This document shows, piece after piece, positions 49,205 through 58,048 of a stretch of DNA of 64,000 nt (within the stretch, counting starts at the first letter, position 1; each line of letters opens with the position of its first letter). Source of the stretch: G963708325 sp963708325 (GTDB lineage Bacteria > Actinomycetota > Thermoleophilia > Solirubrobacterales > 70-9); the NCBI GenBank assembly GCA_963708325.1, contig OY970203.1:992001-1056000 (forward strand). The letters run 5' to 3'. The position numbers and the translations under genes are program-made. The notes under the pieces are model-generated. The model searched no databases. It was not told the DNA's origin and saw only the letters and a list, made by a program, of their open reading frames with translations.

Positions 49205-49552
49205 CTAATGCTTCGGCAGGCCGCGGATCACGTAGGACTGCTCGCCCGGCTTGACCATGCCGATGCGGCGGGCCTCCCGCTCCATCAGGGTGGGGTCGCG
49301 CAGGGCGGCGAAGCGATGCTCGAGGGTGGTGTGCTCGCGCTTCAGCTCGGCGAGCTTGTGCTTGCCGGCCTCCGAGTCGCGCCAGGAGTGGACGAAGTTG
49401 ACCAGCGGATTGAGGTAGGAGACCAGGATCGCGAACAGGACGAGGACGAGTGCGACCCTGCCGAGGCGGTCCCAGTGGATGCGGGTCTTCGGCCGCCCGC
49501 GCGATCGGCGTCGCGGCGCCGGTCGGGCACGGTATCTGCGGGCGGTCGCCAT
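49205..49552 (-). CDS. divIC: septum formation initiator, FtsB/DivIC family
   Basis: A 115-residue bitopic protein. The basic cytoplasmic N-terminus (RRYRARPAPRRRSRGRPKTR) is followed by one membrane helix (GRVALVLVLFAILVSYL) and an external coil (HKLAELKREHTTLEHRFAALRDPTLMEREARRIGMVKPGE) ending in the VKPGE-type motif of FtsB/DivIC. It acts with FtsL/FtsQ in the divisome. It lies downstream of eno as in most actinobacteria. ATG at 49552 is used; a GTG four codons upstream is possible. Confidence 0.88.
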   Translation of the reverse strand: MATARRYRARPAPRRRSRGRPKTRIHWDRLGRVALVLVLFAILVSYLNPLVNFVHSWRDSEAGKHKLAELKREHTTLEHRFAALRDPTLMEREARRIGMVKPGEQSYVIRGLPKH

Positions 49553-49629
49553 CCTGGCGCTCACGCCTATGCGTTCGCGGCCCGCTCCCGCGTGCCTGCC
49601 CCGGTCGGACGGATGAACGACCGCTTGCG

Positions 49630-50904
49630 TCAGCGGCGAAACGCATCTAGCCCCGGATAGCTCGCCCTGCTTCCGAGCTCCTCCTCGATTCGCAGCAGGC
49701 GGTTGTACTTCGCGACCCGGTCGGAGCGCGACGGCGCCCCTGTCTTGATCTGGCCGGCCCCGGTGGCAACGGCGAGGTCGGCGATCGTCGTGTCCTCGGT
49801 CTCGCCGGAGCGGTGGGAGATCACGGTGGTGTAGCCGGCGTCGCGGGCGATCGCGATCGCCTCAAGCGTCTCGGTCAGGGTGCCGATCTGGTTGACCTTG
49901 ACCAGGATCGAGTTGGCGACGCCGGACTCGATGCCGCGGCGCAGCCGCTCGGGGTTGGTGACGAAAAGGTCGTCGCCGACGAGCTGGACGCGGTCGCCGA
50001 GACGGTCGGTGAGCAGCTTCCAGCCGTCCCAGTCCTCCTCGTCCATGCCGTCCTCGATCGAGACCACGGGGTAGCGGTCGACCTTGTCGGCCCAGTAGCC
50101 GACCATCTCCTCGTCGCTCAGCCGCCTCCCCTCGTGCTCGAGGAAATAGGTGGTCTCCTGCCACAGCTCGCTGGTCGCCGGGTCGAGGGCGATCTGCACG
50201 TCGTCGCCGGGGCGGTGGCCGGCGGCCTCGATCCCCTCGATGACGGCGTCCAGCGCCGCCTCGTTGGAGGGCAGGTCCGGGGCGAAGCCGCCCTCGTCGC
50301 CGACGTTGGTCGCCAGGCCCCGGTCCTTCAGCGTGCGCTTGAGCGCGTGAAAGACCTCGGCCCCGGCCCGCAGCGCCTCGGCGAAGGTCGGCGCGCCGGT
50401 CGGCACGACCATGAACTCCTGGAAGTCCACCGCGTTGTCGGCGTGGGCGCCGCCGTTGAGCACGTTCATCATCGGCACCGGCAGGACGTGAGCGTCGTCT
50501 CCCCCGAGATGCCTGTAGAGGGGCTCGCCGGCCTCGGCGGCGGCGGCGCGTGCCACCGCGAGCGAGGCGCCAAGGACGGCGTTGGCCCCGAGCCGGGACT
50601 TGTTCGGCGTGCCGTCCAGCTCGATCATCGCCGCGTCGACCGCCGCCTGGTCGGCGGCGTCCATGCCCGCGAGCGCGCCGGCGATCTCGCCGTTCACGTT
50701 CGCCACGGCCCGGCTCACGCCCTTGCCGCCCCACTGCTCGCCGCCGTCGCGCAGCTCCGTCGCCTCGAACTCGCCCGTGGAGGCACCCGAGGGGATCGCC
50801 GCGCGGCCCGTCGCGCCCGAGTCCAGGGCAACGTCGACCTCCACGGTCGGGTTGCCGCGCGAGTCGAGGATCTGGCGGCCGTGCACCGACCGGATCGAGG
50901 CCAT
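49630..50904 (-). CDS. eno: enolase
   Basis: A 424-residue glycolytic enzyme that converts 2-phosphoglycerate to phosphoenolpyruvate. The N-terminus SIRSVHGRQILDSRGNPTVEV is standard. Mg2+ ligands are in QIALDPATSE, SIEDGMDEEDW and LVGDDLFVTN. The catalytic Lys is in SILVKVNQIGTLTE, and SHRSGETEDTTIADLAV is the signature. ATG at 50904 gives the standard N-terminus; another ATG four codons upstream is possible. Confidence 0.96.
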   Translation of the reverse strand: MASIRSVHGRQILDSRGNPTVEVDVALDSGATGRAAIPSGASTGEFEATELRDGGEQWGGKGVSRAVANVNGEIAGALAGMDAADQAAVDAAMIELDGTPNKSRLGANAVLGASLAVARAAAAEAGEPLYRHLGGDDAHVLPVPMMNVLNGGAHADNAVDFQEFMVVPTGAPTFAEALRAGAEVFHALKRTLKDRGLATNVGDEGGFAPDLPSNEAALDAVIEGIEAAGHRPGDDVQIALDPATSELWQETTYFLEHEGRRLSDEEMVGYWADKVDRYPVVSIEDGMDEEDWDGWKLLTDRLGDRVQLVGDDLFVTNPERLRRGIESGVANSILVKVNQIGTLTETLEAIAIARDAGYTTVISHRSGETEDTTIADLAVATGAGQIKTGAPSRSDRVAKYNRLLRIEEELGSRASYPGLDAFRR

Positions 50905-50995
50905 CAGGCGCGGCATTTTGCCAACTCGCGCGCCCGATGCCGCCGAGGCGGCCGCGGATCGGCTGCGTGAGCCCGGCAAGGTGAGGACGACGGGC

Positions 50996-51616
50996 CTATT
51001 CGGCGCCCGCGACGGCCTCGCGGAAGCGGTCGGCGGCCGCCCGCAGCGCCAGCTCGGGGTCGACCCCGAGCCTGCGGGCAACGGCGACGATCCCGAAGAG
51101 AAGCTCGCCCAGCCAGCGCTCGGCGGCGTCTCGATCCTCGCCGCGCAGCGGCGGCGCCTGCTCCGTCCCCGCCCGTCGCTGCAGCTTGCGCGCATAGAGC
51201 AGTGCCGGCAGGTTCTCGGGAAGGTCGGCAAACGGCTCGTCGCGGCCCTCCTGCTCGCGCTTGATCCGGTCCCACTGGGCGAGCACGCGACCGGAGTCGT
51301 CGCCGACGTCGGCATCGCCGAAGACGTGCGGATGGCGGCGGATCAGCTTCTCCGCGCAGGCTTCGGCGACGGCGGAGAGGTCGCCGGCGCCACGCTCCTC
51401 CAGCAGCAGGGAGAGAAACAGCACCTGGAAGAGGACGTCGCCGAGCTCGTCCACCATCTTCGCGTCGTCGCCGCGCAGCGCCGCGTCGGCCAGCTCGTAG
51501 GACTCCTCGACGGTGTGAGGGACGATCGAGCGCGCGTCCTGCTCGCGGTCCCACGGGCATTCGCGCCGCAGCCGCCGCGTTATCTCGTCGAGCCGCTCGA
51601 GGGCTGCGTCAGCCAC
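50996..51616 (-). CDS. mazG: nucleoside triphosphate pyrophosphohydrolase MazG
   Basis: A 206-residue all-alpha NTP pyrophosphohydrolase. ECPWDREQDARSIVPHTVEESYELADA and DAKMVDELGDVLFQVLFLSLLLEE give the EExxE...ExxD Mg2+ motif. The second MazG half is reduced (ENLPALLYARKLQRRAG, AERWLGELLFGIVAVARRLGVDPELALR). It removes non-canonical NTPs or hydrolyses NTP pools under stress. GTG start overlaps the SurA-like stop by eight bases, indicating coupling. Confidence 0.92.
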   Translation of the reverse strand: MADAALERLDEITRRLRRECPWDREQDARSIVPHTVEESYELADAALRGDDAKMVDELGDVLFQVLFLSLLLEERGAGDLSAVAEACAEKLIRRHPHVFGDADVGDDSGRVLAQWDRIKREQEGRDEPFADLPENLPALLYARKLQRRAGTEQAPPLRGEDRDAAERWLGELLFGIVAVARRLGVDPELALRAAADRFREAVAGAE

Positions 51617-52979
51617 CCGGCGGCGCGGCCGGCGCCGTGCCTCCGGGGGCGGCGCCGGGCGGAGCGGCGCCCGGAGGGGCGGCGCCCGGCGGGGCGCCCG
51701 GGATCCCCTGCCCAGGGATCGCCCCCGGCAGGCCCGGGATCGCCGGGGCCACGCCGAGGCCCGGCGGGTGGGGCCGCTGGACCTGGCCCTGCGGCGCCAG
51801 GCCGAGCGGAAGCGCGGTGCCCGGCGCGATCGGCCGGATGTTTGTGACCGGCGCCGGACAGCCCTGCTGCTTGGCCTGGGCGGCGGTGCAGACCGGCCGC
51901 GGCGCGACGAAGTTGTCGCAGCGGTCGATCAGATAGCCCTTCGCGCAGAAAGTCTTCGCGGTCCACTTGCTGCGGTAGTCCGAGATGAACGCGCTGAAGT
52001 AGTTCTGCTGGATCTGTCCGGTGAGCGTCTGGCGGATCTGGTCCTTCGCCTGCGAGAGCGGCTGGGTCTGGGCCGGCGTCACCTTCGTCACCTCGAACAC
52101 GTAGTAGCCCAGCGGCGTCTTCACCGGTCCCTCCAGCTGTCCATTGGGGGCCGCGAACACCGCCTTGTCGAGGTCACCCTCCAGCAGCCCCTTGGTGATC
52201 CCGGTGCGCTCGCCGCCGTTGTCCTTGGAGGCAACGTCGGTCGAGTACTGCTTGGCGACCTTCTTCCAGGACGCGTCGGAGCCGTCCTTCTCCAGCGCCG
52301 CCTTGGCGGCCTCCGCCTTCGCCTGGTCCTTGTTGAGGACAAGACGGAGGTCTCGCTGCTCGGGCTGCTGGAACTGCTCGCGGGCGCCGTCGTAGTAGTT
52401 GGAGACGTCGGAATCGGTCACCTTCGGGATCTGCTGGCCGATCTGCTGCTGGATCTTCTGGCTGAGGATCTGCAGGCGGACGCGCGTGATCACGTCCTGC
52501 TGGGTGAAGCCCGAGCGCGCCAGGAACTGCTGGAACTGCGCCTCGGAGCGGAAGTTCTGCTTCTTGATCTGATCCAGCTGCTGGCTGACCTCGTGGTCGG
52601 TGGCCTGGACGCCGCGGTCCTTGGCCTCACCCTCGATCCAGGCGACGTCGAGTGTGTCGGAGATCGCCTGGTTCTTGAGCTGCTGGTAGGCGGGCGTCCC
52701 CTGCTTCGGCGGCTTGCGCAGCCCCTGGCGCTTGGCGGCCTGCTCGAAGGCGCGGTTGTAGTCGGCCTTCTTGACCGGCGAGTCGCCGACCTTGGCGATC
52801 GCGTCGGAGGGAATGCTGGGATCGCCGAGGCCGCGGAAGACCCAGTAGCCGACGAAGACGAGTAGCAGCGCCACTCCGAGCCCGATCGCAATCGGGACGC
52901 GGGGGTCGCGTTGGCGCGCGCCTCCCCGCTGGGGGGCGCCGCGTGCCGGCTGCTTCGGCTTCCGCACGGGGGGGCTCAC
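51609..52979 (-). CDS. SurA/PrsA-like peptidyl-prolyl cis-trans isomerase, membrane-anchored
   Basis: A 456-residue protein. The basic N-terminus is followed by one membrane helix (IAIGLGVALLLVFVGYWVF), a SurA N-terminal-type helical domain (KADYNRAFEQAAKRQGLRKPPKQGTPAYQQLKNQAI), and a PpiC parvulin domain (LRLVLNKDQAKAEAAKAAL to GPVKTPLGYYVFEVTKVTP). A tail with three Cys and a Pro/Gly/Ala-rich repeat of about 60 residues follows (PGAAPPGAAPPGAAPGG). It probably folds exported proteins outside the membrane. GTG at 52979 is chosen. It sits between mfd and mazG. Confidence 0.85.
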   Translation of the reverse strand: MSPPVRKPKQPARGAPQRGGARQRDPRVPIAIGLGVALLLVFVGYWVFRGLGDPSIPSDAIAKVGDSPVKKADYNRAFEQAAKRQGLRKPPKQGTPAYQQLKNQAISDTLDVAWIEGEAKDRGVQATDHEVSQQLDQIKKQNFRSEAQFQQFLARSGFTQQDVITRVRLQILSQKIQQQIGQQIPKVTDSDVSNYYDGAREQFQQPEQRDLRLVLNKDQAKAEAAKAALEKDGSDASWKKVAKQYSTDVASKDNGGERTGITKGLLEGDLDKAVFAAPNGQLEGPVKTPLGYYVFEVTKVTPAQTQPLSQAKDQIRQTLTGQIQQNYFSAFISDYRSKWTAKTFCAKGYLIDRCDNFVAPRPVCTAAQAKQQGCPAPVTNIRPIAPGTALPLGLAPQGQVQRPHPPGLGVAPAIPGLPGAIPGQGIPGAPPGAAPPGAAPPGAAPGGTAPAAPPGG

Positions 52980-53032
52980 GAGGGCGGCAGGATATCGGCC
53001 CGCGGCCCCCGGCATGCCGAATGCCGCGAGGA

Positions 53033-53213
53033 ACTAGTGGTCCACTAGTGGTCTGTCCGGGAACGTTGGCCGCGAAATGGCGAGATCCAGGTGCCGCCAG
53101 GCAAGGACGCAGGGAGCCTGAATATGCGGGCATATTCAGGCGACCGAGGACGCCGCATGGCGGCGATCTGGGGCCGCCATTTCCGGACAGACGTTTCTGG
53201 GCAGGCCACTAGG
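53033..53213. mobile_element. MITE-like palindromic element ending in CTAG at the mfd stop codon
   Basis: About 180 bp without coding capacity between the surA-like start and the mfd stop. Left arm (CTAGTGGTCTGTCCGGGAAC from 53045) and right arm read inward from 53212 (CTAGTGGCCTGCCCAGAAAC) are imperfect inverted repeats sharing CTAGTGG, AACGT and AAATGGCG. A perfect 12-bp hairpin GCCTGAATATGC/GCATATTCAGGC lies at the centre. CCACTAG occurs at both ends (53042-53048 and 53206-53212). The right CTAG contains the mfd TAG (53209-53211). A 17-bp palindrome ACTAGTGG-T-CCACTAGT is at 53033-53049. The left half recurs at 19824-19893. Confidence 0.7.
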
Positions 53214-56200
53214 CGGCGAGGGTGGCCTCTCCCACCTCCAACAGGGCTTCGGCGACGGCCAGCACCGTGGCGAGTCTGGCCTGCGGCTCGTCCGGCGTCC
53301 GCATCGAGAGCGTGCGCCTGCGCAGGTCGTATTGCGCCGGCATGCGCTCGCCCAGGGCCTCCACCTGATCGGCGTCCAGCTCGATCGGCGCGATGCCCAG
53401 CACGCCGCCGCGCAGATCGACGCTGCGCGCCCCCGCCCGGCCGAGGTCCAGCCTGGCCCGCTGCAGCGCGAGCAGGTTCTCGACCGGGGCCGGCAGGGGC
53501 CCGAAGCGGTCGGCAAGCTCGTCGCGAAGCCGAGCCAGGTCGGCGCGCTCGCGAGCCGCCGCGATGCGGCGGTGGACGTCGATCTTGGCCGCCTCGTAGG
53601 GCACGTACTCGGCGGGCACGTAGGCGTCGACGTCGACGTCGAGGCGCACCAGCTCCTCGGGGCGCTCCGACGCGCCGTCGCCGTCGCGCAGCGTCTGGAC
53701 GGCGTCGTCGAGCATCTGGCAGTACAGCTCGAAGCCGACCGCGGCGACGTGCCCGGACTGCTCGTCGCCGAGCAGGTTGCCTGCGCCGCGGATGTCGAGG
53801 TCGCGCATCGCGATCCGAAAGCCGGAGCCGAGCTCGGTGTAGTCGGAGAGGGTGGCCAGCCGCGCCGCGGACTCCGGCGTCAGCGTCGCCGCCGACGGAT
53901 ACAGCAGGTACGCGTAGGCGCGCTCGGCGGAGCGGCCCACCCGGCCGCGGATCTGGTAGCCCTGGGCGAGGCCGAGCTGGTCGGCGCGCTCGACTATCAG
54001 GGTGTTGGCGGTGGGGATGTCGAGCCCCGACTCGATGATCGTCGTGGCGACCAGGCAGTCCGCCTCTCCGCGCAGGAAGACGAGCATCGTCTGCTCCAGC
54101 TCGCGCTCGTCCATCTGGCCGTGCGCCTCGACGAACCGCACCCCTGGGCAGAGGGCGCGCAGGCCCTCGGCGGCCTCGTGCAATGTCTCCACCCGGTTGT
54201 GCAGGTAGAAGGCCTGGCCGCCGCGGCCGGCCTCGCGCTCTATCGCGCGCCGCACCAGCTCCTCGTCGTACGGGCCGACGAAGGTCCGCACCGGCCGCCG
54301 GCCCTCGGGGGGGGTCTCGATCACGGAGATGTCGCGCAGGCCGGCGAGGCTCATCTGCAGGGTGCGCGGGATCGGAGTGGCCGACAGCGACAGCACGTCC
54401 ACCTTCAGCTTCATCTGGCGCAGCAGCTCCTTCTGGCGGACGCCGAAGCGCTGCTCCTCGTCGACGATCAGAAGCCCGAGGTCCCTCGCCCGCACGTCGC
54501 GCGAGAGCAGCCTATGGGTCCCGATCAGCACGTCCACGGTGCCCTGTGCGAATCCGCTCAGCGCCCGCCTGGTGTCGGCCGGCCGGCGCAGGCGCGAGAC
54601 CATCTCGACGATCACCGGAAAGTCGGCGAGGCGCTCGCGGAAGGTTCCGAAATGCTGCTGCGCCAGGATCGTCGTCGGCACCAGCATCATCACCTGCTTT
54701 CCCTCCGAGGCCGACTTCATCGCCGCCCGCAGAGCAACCTCGGTCTTGCCGTAGCCGACGTCACCGCAGATCAGGCGGTCCATCGGGCGCGCCGCCTCCA
54801 TGTCGGCCTTGACCTCGTCGATCGCGTCGGTCTGATCCGGTGTCTCCGTGTAGGGGAACGCCGCCTCGAAGCCGAGCTGCCACTCCCCGTCGGGCGGGAA
54901 CGCGTGCCCGGTGCGCGTGCGCCGCTCGGCGTAGAGGTTGATCAGCTCACCAGCTAGCTCGCCCGCGGCGCGGCGGGCGCGCGCCTTCATCGACTCCCAG
55001 CGCTTTCCGCCGAGCGCCGACAGCGGCGGCGCGCCGGCGCCGGCGCCGACGTAGCGGCTCACCTTCGGCATCTGGTCGGAGGGGACGAAGACGCGGTCTT
55101 CGCCACGGAACTCGAGGTAGAGGTAGTCGCGCGTGACGCCGCCAACGGTCTTGGTGTCGAACCCGGCGAAGCGAGCGATCCCGTGGTCGGCGTGGACGAC
55201 GTGGTCGCCCACGCGCAGGTCGGCGAACGTCGCCAGCCTTCCCCGCGCCGGCGGCGGCTCGGCGGCGCGCCGGCGATGCAGCAGCCGCCGCCACGGCACC
55301 GCGGCGAGCTTCAGCTCCGGCGCCAGAAAGCCGTCGCGCACGGACGCCTCCGCAAGGTGGACGGAGGCGTGGTCGGGCAAATGCCCCTCGAGAAAGGGCG
55401 CGTCGATCCGGTCGAGGTTGTAGCGCGCCCGCTCGGCCTCGCCGCGGCGCTCGAAGCACACGACCGCGCGATAGCCGGAGCGCACGAGCTTCTCCAGCTC
55501 CGCCTCCGCCTCGCGCGGCGTGCGCGCCGTCGACTCGACCCGCTGGGCCCGGAAGGAGTGCCTCTGCCCAGAGTCGCGGGCGGAGACCGCGAGCGCGGCC
55601 CGTGCGCGCAGCGGCGCCGCCACGTCGACGTAGAGGCTGCGGGCGTCGTCGGCGTGAATCGCCGCGGTGACGTCCTCCCAGTGGTCGCGGAGCGCGGGCT
55701 CGATCTCGTCCTCGTCGACGATCGCCACCGCCGCCTCGGCCGGCAGCAGGTCCAGCACGGCGCCGAAGCGGTCGACCGGGAGCAGCTCGGCGATGTCGGG
55801 GCGCTGGTCGGGATGCTCGGCCGCCGCGATCTCCCCCAGCTCGCGGTGCTCGGGCGCAAGCTCGGCCGCCGGCGCCAGCTCGACGCGGTCGGCATCCGCG
55901 AGCGAGCGCTGCGTGAACGTCGAGAACCAGCGCAGCGACTCGACCTCGTCGCCGAACAGCTCGACGCGAACGGCCCGCTCCTCGGTCGCCGGGTAGACGT
56001 CGAGGATGCCGCCGCGAACGGCGAACTGGCCGCGATCCGTTACCTGGTCGATGCGCTCGTAGCCGCACTCGACCAGGCGGCCCGCGACCGCGCCGAGGTC
56101 GAGCTCCTCGCCGCGTGCGATCGCGAAGCCGTGGGGCCGAAGCGACGCGTCGGGCACCTTCTCCGCGAGAGCGATCGCGCCGGCGACAACGATCGGGCGC

Positions 56201-56571
56201 TCGGCGCCGCCGACCAGTGCGTCCAGGGCGGCGATGCGGAGGCCGACCAGGTGGGGCGGCGGGGCGACGTGCGACTCGTACGCGGTGCCGCGCGAGGGGT
56301 AGTAGCGGACGCGGCGCGGGGTCAGATAGGCGCGCAGCTCGGCCGCCAGGTCGCGCGCCGAGCGGTCGTCGGCCGTCACCAACAGCGCCGGGCCGCTGCC
56401 CAGGCCCGCGTCGTCCTCGACCAGGGCGGCGAGCAGGTAGGCCTGAAGGGTCGCCGAGACGTAGGCGGCGACCGGATCGCCCGGCTCGCGGGCACGCGCC
56501 GCCGCCGCCTCCGCGACGGCGCGGATGGCGGGATTCTCGGCGGCTATGTCGAGCAGGGGCCTGAGCGTCAT
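53209..56571 (-). CDS. mfd: transcription-repair coupling factor Mfd
   Basis: A 1120-residue SF2 translocase that removes RNA polymerase stalled at lesions and recruits UvrA. It has the N-terminal UvrB-homology module (LLVTADDRSARDLAAELRAYL, GGAERPIVV) and the RNAP-interaction (CarD-like) domain RVGDHVVHADHGIARFAGF. The translocase motor follows with Walker A GDVGYGKTEVALRA, Walker B LLIVDEEQRFGVRQ, SATPIPRTLQMSL and the C-terminal QIRGRVGRSAERAYAYLLY. The TRCF C-terminal domain starts near YVPAEYVPYEAAKIDVHRRIA. Slightly shorter than E. coli Mfd (1148). Its stop lies in the CTAG at the end of the MITE-like element. Confidence 0.96.
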   Translation of the reverse strand: MTLRPLLDIAAENPAIRAVAEAAAARAREPGDPVAAYVSATLQAYLLAALVEDDAGLGSGPALLVTADDRSARDLAAELRAYLTPRRVRYYPSRGTAYESHVAPPPHLVGLRIAALDALVGGAERPIVVAGAIALAEKVPDASLRPHGFAIARGEELDLGAVAGRLVECGYERIDQVTDRGQFAVRGGILDVYPATEERAVRVELFGDEVESLRWFSTFTQRSLADADRVELAPAAELAPEHRELGEIAAAEHPDQRPDIAELLPVDRFGAVLDLLPAEAAVAIVDEDEIEPALRDHWEDVTAAIHADDARSLYVDVAAPLRARAALAVSARDSGQRHSFRAQRVESTARTPREAEAELEKLVRSGYRAVVCFERRGEAERARYNLDRIDAPFLEGHLPDHASVHLAEASVRDGFLAPELKLAAVPWRRLLHRRRAAEPPPARGRLATFADLRVGDHVVHADHGIARFAGFDTKTVGGVTRDYLYLEFRGEDRVFVPSDQMPKVSRYVGAGAGAPPLSALGGKRWESMKARARRAAGELAGELINLYAERRTRTGHAFPPDGEWQLGFEAAFPYTETPDQTDAIDEVKADMEAARPMDRLICGDVGYGKTEVALRAAMKSASEGKQVMMLVPTTILAQQHFGTFRERLADFPVIVEMVSRLRRPADTRRALSGFAQGTVDVLIGTHRLLSRDVRARDLGLLIVDEEQRFGVRQKELLRQMKLKVDVLSLSATPIPRTLQMSLAGLRDISVIETPPEGRRPVRTFVGPYDEELVRRAIEREAGRGGQAFYLHNRVETLHEAAEGLRALCPGVRFVEAHGQMDERELEQTMLVFLRGEADCLVATTIIESGLDIPTANTLIVERADQLGLAQGYQIRGRVGRSAERAYAYLLYPSAATLTPESAARLATLSDYTELGSGFRIAMRDLDIRGAGNLLGDEQSGHVAAVGFELYCQMLDDAVQTLRDGDGASERPEELVRLDVDVDAYVPAEYVPYEAAKIDVHRRIAAARERADLARLRDELADRFGPLPAPVENLLALQRARLDLGRAGARSVDLRGGVLGIAPIELDADQVEALGERMPAQYDLRRRTLSMRTPDEPQARLATVLAVAEALLEVGEATLAA

Positions 56572-56695
56572 TCGAGGTCTTCACGCACGCAGAACGACCG
56601 GACACGGAGGTCCGGCGAAGTCACCGGGCACGGGCCCGGCCACGACCGATTCTAGAAGGGGCCCGGCCCCGGCTCCCGCCAGCCCGGCGGCTCGG

Positions 56696-57415
56696 CTAGT
56701 CGCGCCGCGGCAACCCCGGCCCCGAGCGCTGCCACTCCACCTGGCCCTCGCCTTCGTCGCGGGAGCGCTGCTCGACCGGGTCCCAGGTGTGCAGCATCCG
56801 CTTCAGCCGCGCCACCGCCTCGGGCGGATGGGCGGCGACCTCGGCAGCCAGGTCGAGCGCCGCCTGCTCGGTGGCGGCCGCCGGCGCCACGCGGTGCACG
56901 AGGCCGAGACGCAGCGCCTCGTCGGCGCCGACCGTACGCGAGGTGAGCAGCAGGTACTTGGCCGTGGCGAGGCCGCACAGGGTGACCAGGCGGGCGGGGC
57001 CGACCGGCACCCCGTACTGGGCGCCGGGGAAGCGCAGGCGCAGGTTCGAGCCGCCGACCCGCAGGTCACAGGCGACCGCGATCTCGGCGCCGCCGCCGAC
57101 GCAGTCGCCGTGGCAGGCGGCGACGGTCGGCTTCGGAAAGCCCGTGATCTCGTCGTAGAGGCGGGCGAACAGCTCCATCCGCCGCACCGCCGCGGCGGCG
57201 TCGAGGTCCTCGCGGACGTCGGCGCCGGCCGAGAGCCCCATGTGGTCGGACGATGAGATCACCAGGACGCGAACGCCCTCCTCCGTGCGCGCCGAGTCGA
57301 GATGGGCGAGCAGCTCCTCGAGCATCTCGGTGTTGATCGCGTTGCGGGCCTGCGGTCGCTCCAGCCGCAGCAGGGCGACTCCGTCCTCACCGGCCTCGTA
57401 GGTCGTGACGCTCAC
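56696..57415 (-). CDS. enoyl-CoA hydratase/isomerase family protein
   Basis: A 239-residue crotonase-fold protein. The oxyanion-hole loops are SAGADV (in SSDHMGLSAGADVRE) and GDCVGGGAEIAVACDLRV. FPGAQYGVPVGPARLVTLCGLATAKYLLLTSRTVGADEALRLGLVHRV matches the family. The two Glu residues typical of hydratases are not both evident in the GxGA/E region (Pro/Val at the second), so another crotonase reaction is possible. GTG at 57415 overlaps the pth stop (GTGA). An unusual insertion in the otherwise conserved pth-mfd order. Confidence 0.85.
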   Translation of the reverse strand: MSVTTYEAGEDGVALLRLERPQARNAINTEMLEELLAHLDSARTEEGVRVLVISSSDHMGLSAGADVREDLDAAAAVRRMELFARLYDEITGFPKPTVAACHGDCVGGGAEIAVACDLRVGGSNLRLRFPGAQYGVPVGPARLVTLCGLATAKYLLLTSRTVGADEALRLGLVHRVAPAAATEQAALDLAAEVAAHPPEAVARLKRMLHTWDPVEQRSRDEGEGQVEWQRSGPGLPRRD

Positions 57416-57984
57416 GCGACCGCGCCCTCGTCCGGAGTGTCGGCGTCGCCCAGCTTTCGCGCCAGCTGCTCGGCCTCGCTCGCGGCCAGCTCGATCGTCG
57501 CACGCACCTCCTCCTTGCTCTCGTCGAAGCGACTGAGCACGTAGGCGGCGACGACGTCGGGGTCGGTGCTGTCCGGCCTCCCCACCCCGATCCTGACGCG
57601 CCAGAAGTCCGCCCCGCCGAGATGGTGGACCAGGCTCTTGAGGCCGTTGTGACCGGCGAGGCCGCCGCCGAGCCGGCTGCGGACGTCGCCGAACGGAAGG
57701 TCGATCTCGTCGTGAAGCACGATCACACGCTGGAGCGGGAGCTTGAGCGCACCCCGTGCCGGGCCAACGCAGGCGCCGACCTCGTTCATGAAGGTCTGCG
57801 GCAGAAGGACGGCGACGCGCGGCCCCCCCTCCCCGGCCCTGCCCTCGGTGATCAGCCCCCGGTAGCGCTTCTTCGCCCGGGGCAGCCGCCATTCGCGCGC
57901 GAGCGCGTCCGCGACCTCGAAGCCGATGTTGTGGCGGGTCCCCGCGTAGCGCTTGCCCGGGTTCCCGAGGCCGACGACGAGCAC
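57412..57984 (-). CDS. pth: peptidyl-tRNA hydrolase
   Basis: A 190-residue enzyme that frees tRNA from abortive peptidyl-tRNA. VVGLGNPGKRYAGTRHNIGFEVAD carries the catalytic His; LLPQTFMNEVG and LHDEIDLPFGDVRSRLGGGLAGHNGLKS supply Asn and Asp. FWRVRIGVGRP completes the signature. Standard length for bacterial Pth. GTG start; 64 bases separate it from rplY, as in other actinobacteria. It is translationally coupled to the downstream crotonase. Confidence 0.95.
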   Translation of the reverse strand: MLVVGLGNPGKRYAGTRHNIGFEVADALAREWRLPRAKKRYRGLITEGRAGEGGPRVAVLLPQTFMNEVGACVGPARGALKLPLQRVIVLHDEIDLPFGDVRSRLGGGLAGHNGLKSLVHHLGGADFWRVRIGVGRPDSTDPDVVAAYVLSRFDESKEEVRATIELAASEAEQLARKLGDADTPDEGAVA

Positions 57985-58048
57985 GCGGTCGGTGCCGCCA
58001 CCGCCCGCCCCCTCCCCGCCGGACCGGCGACGGAACAGCGACAGGGGA

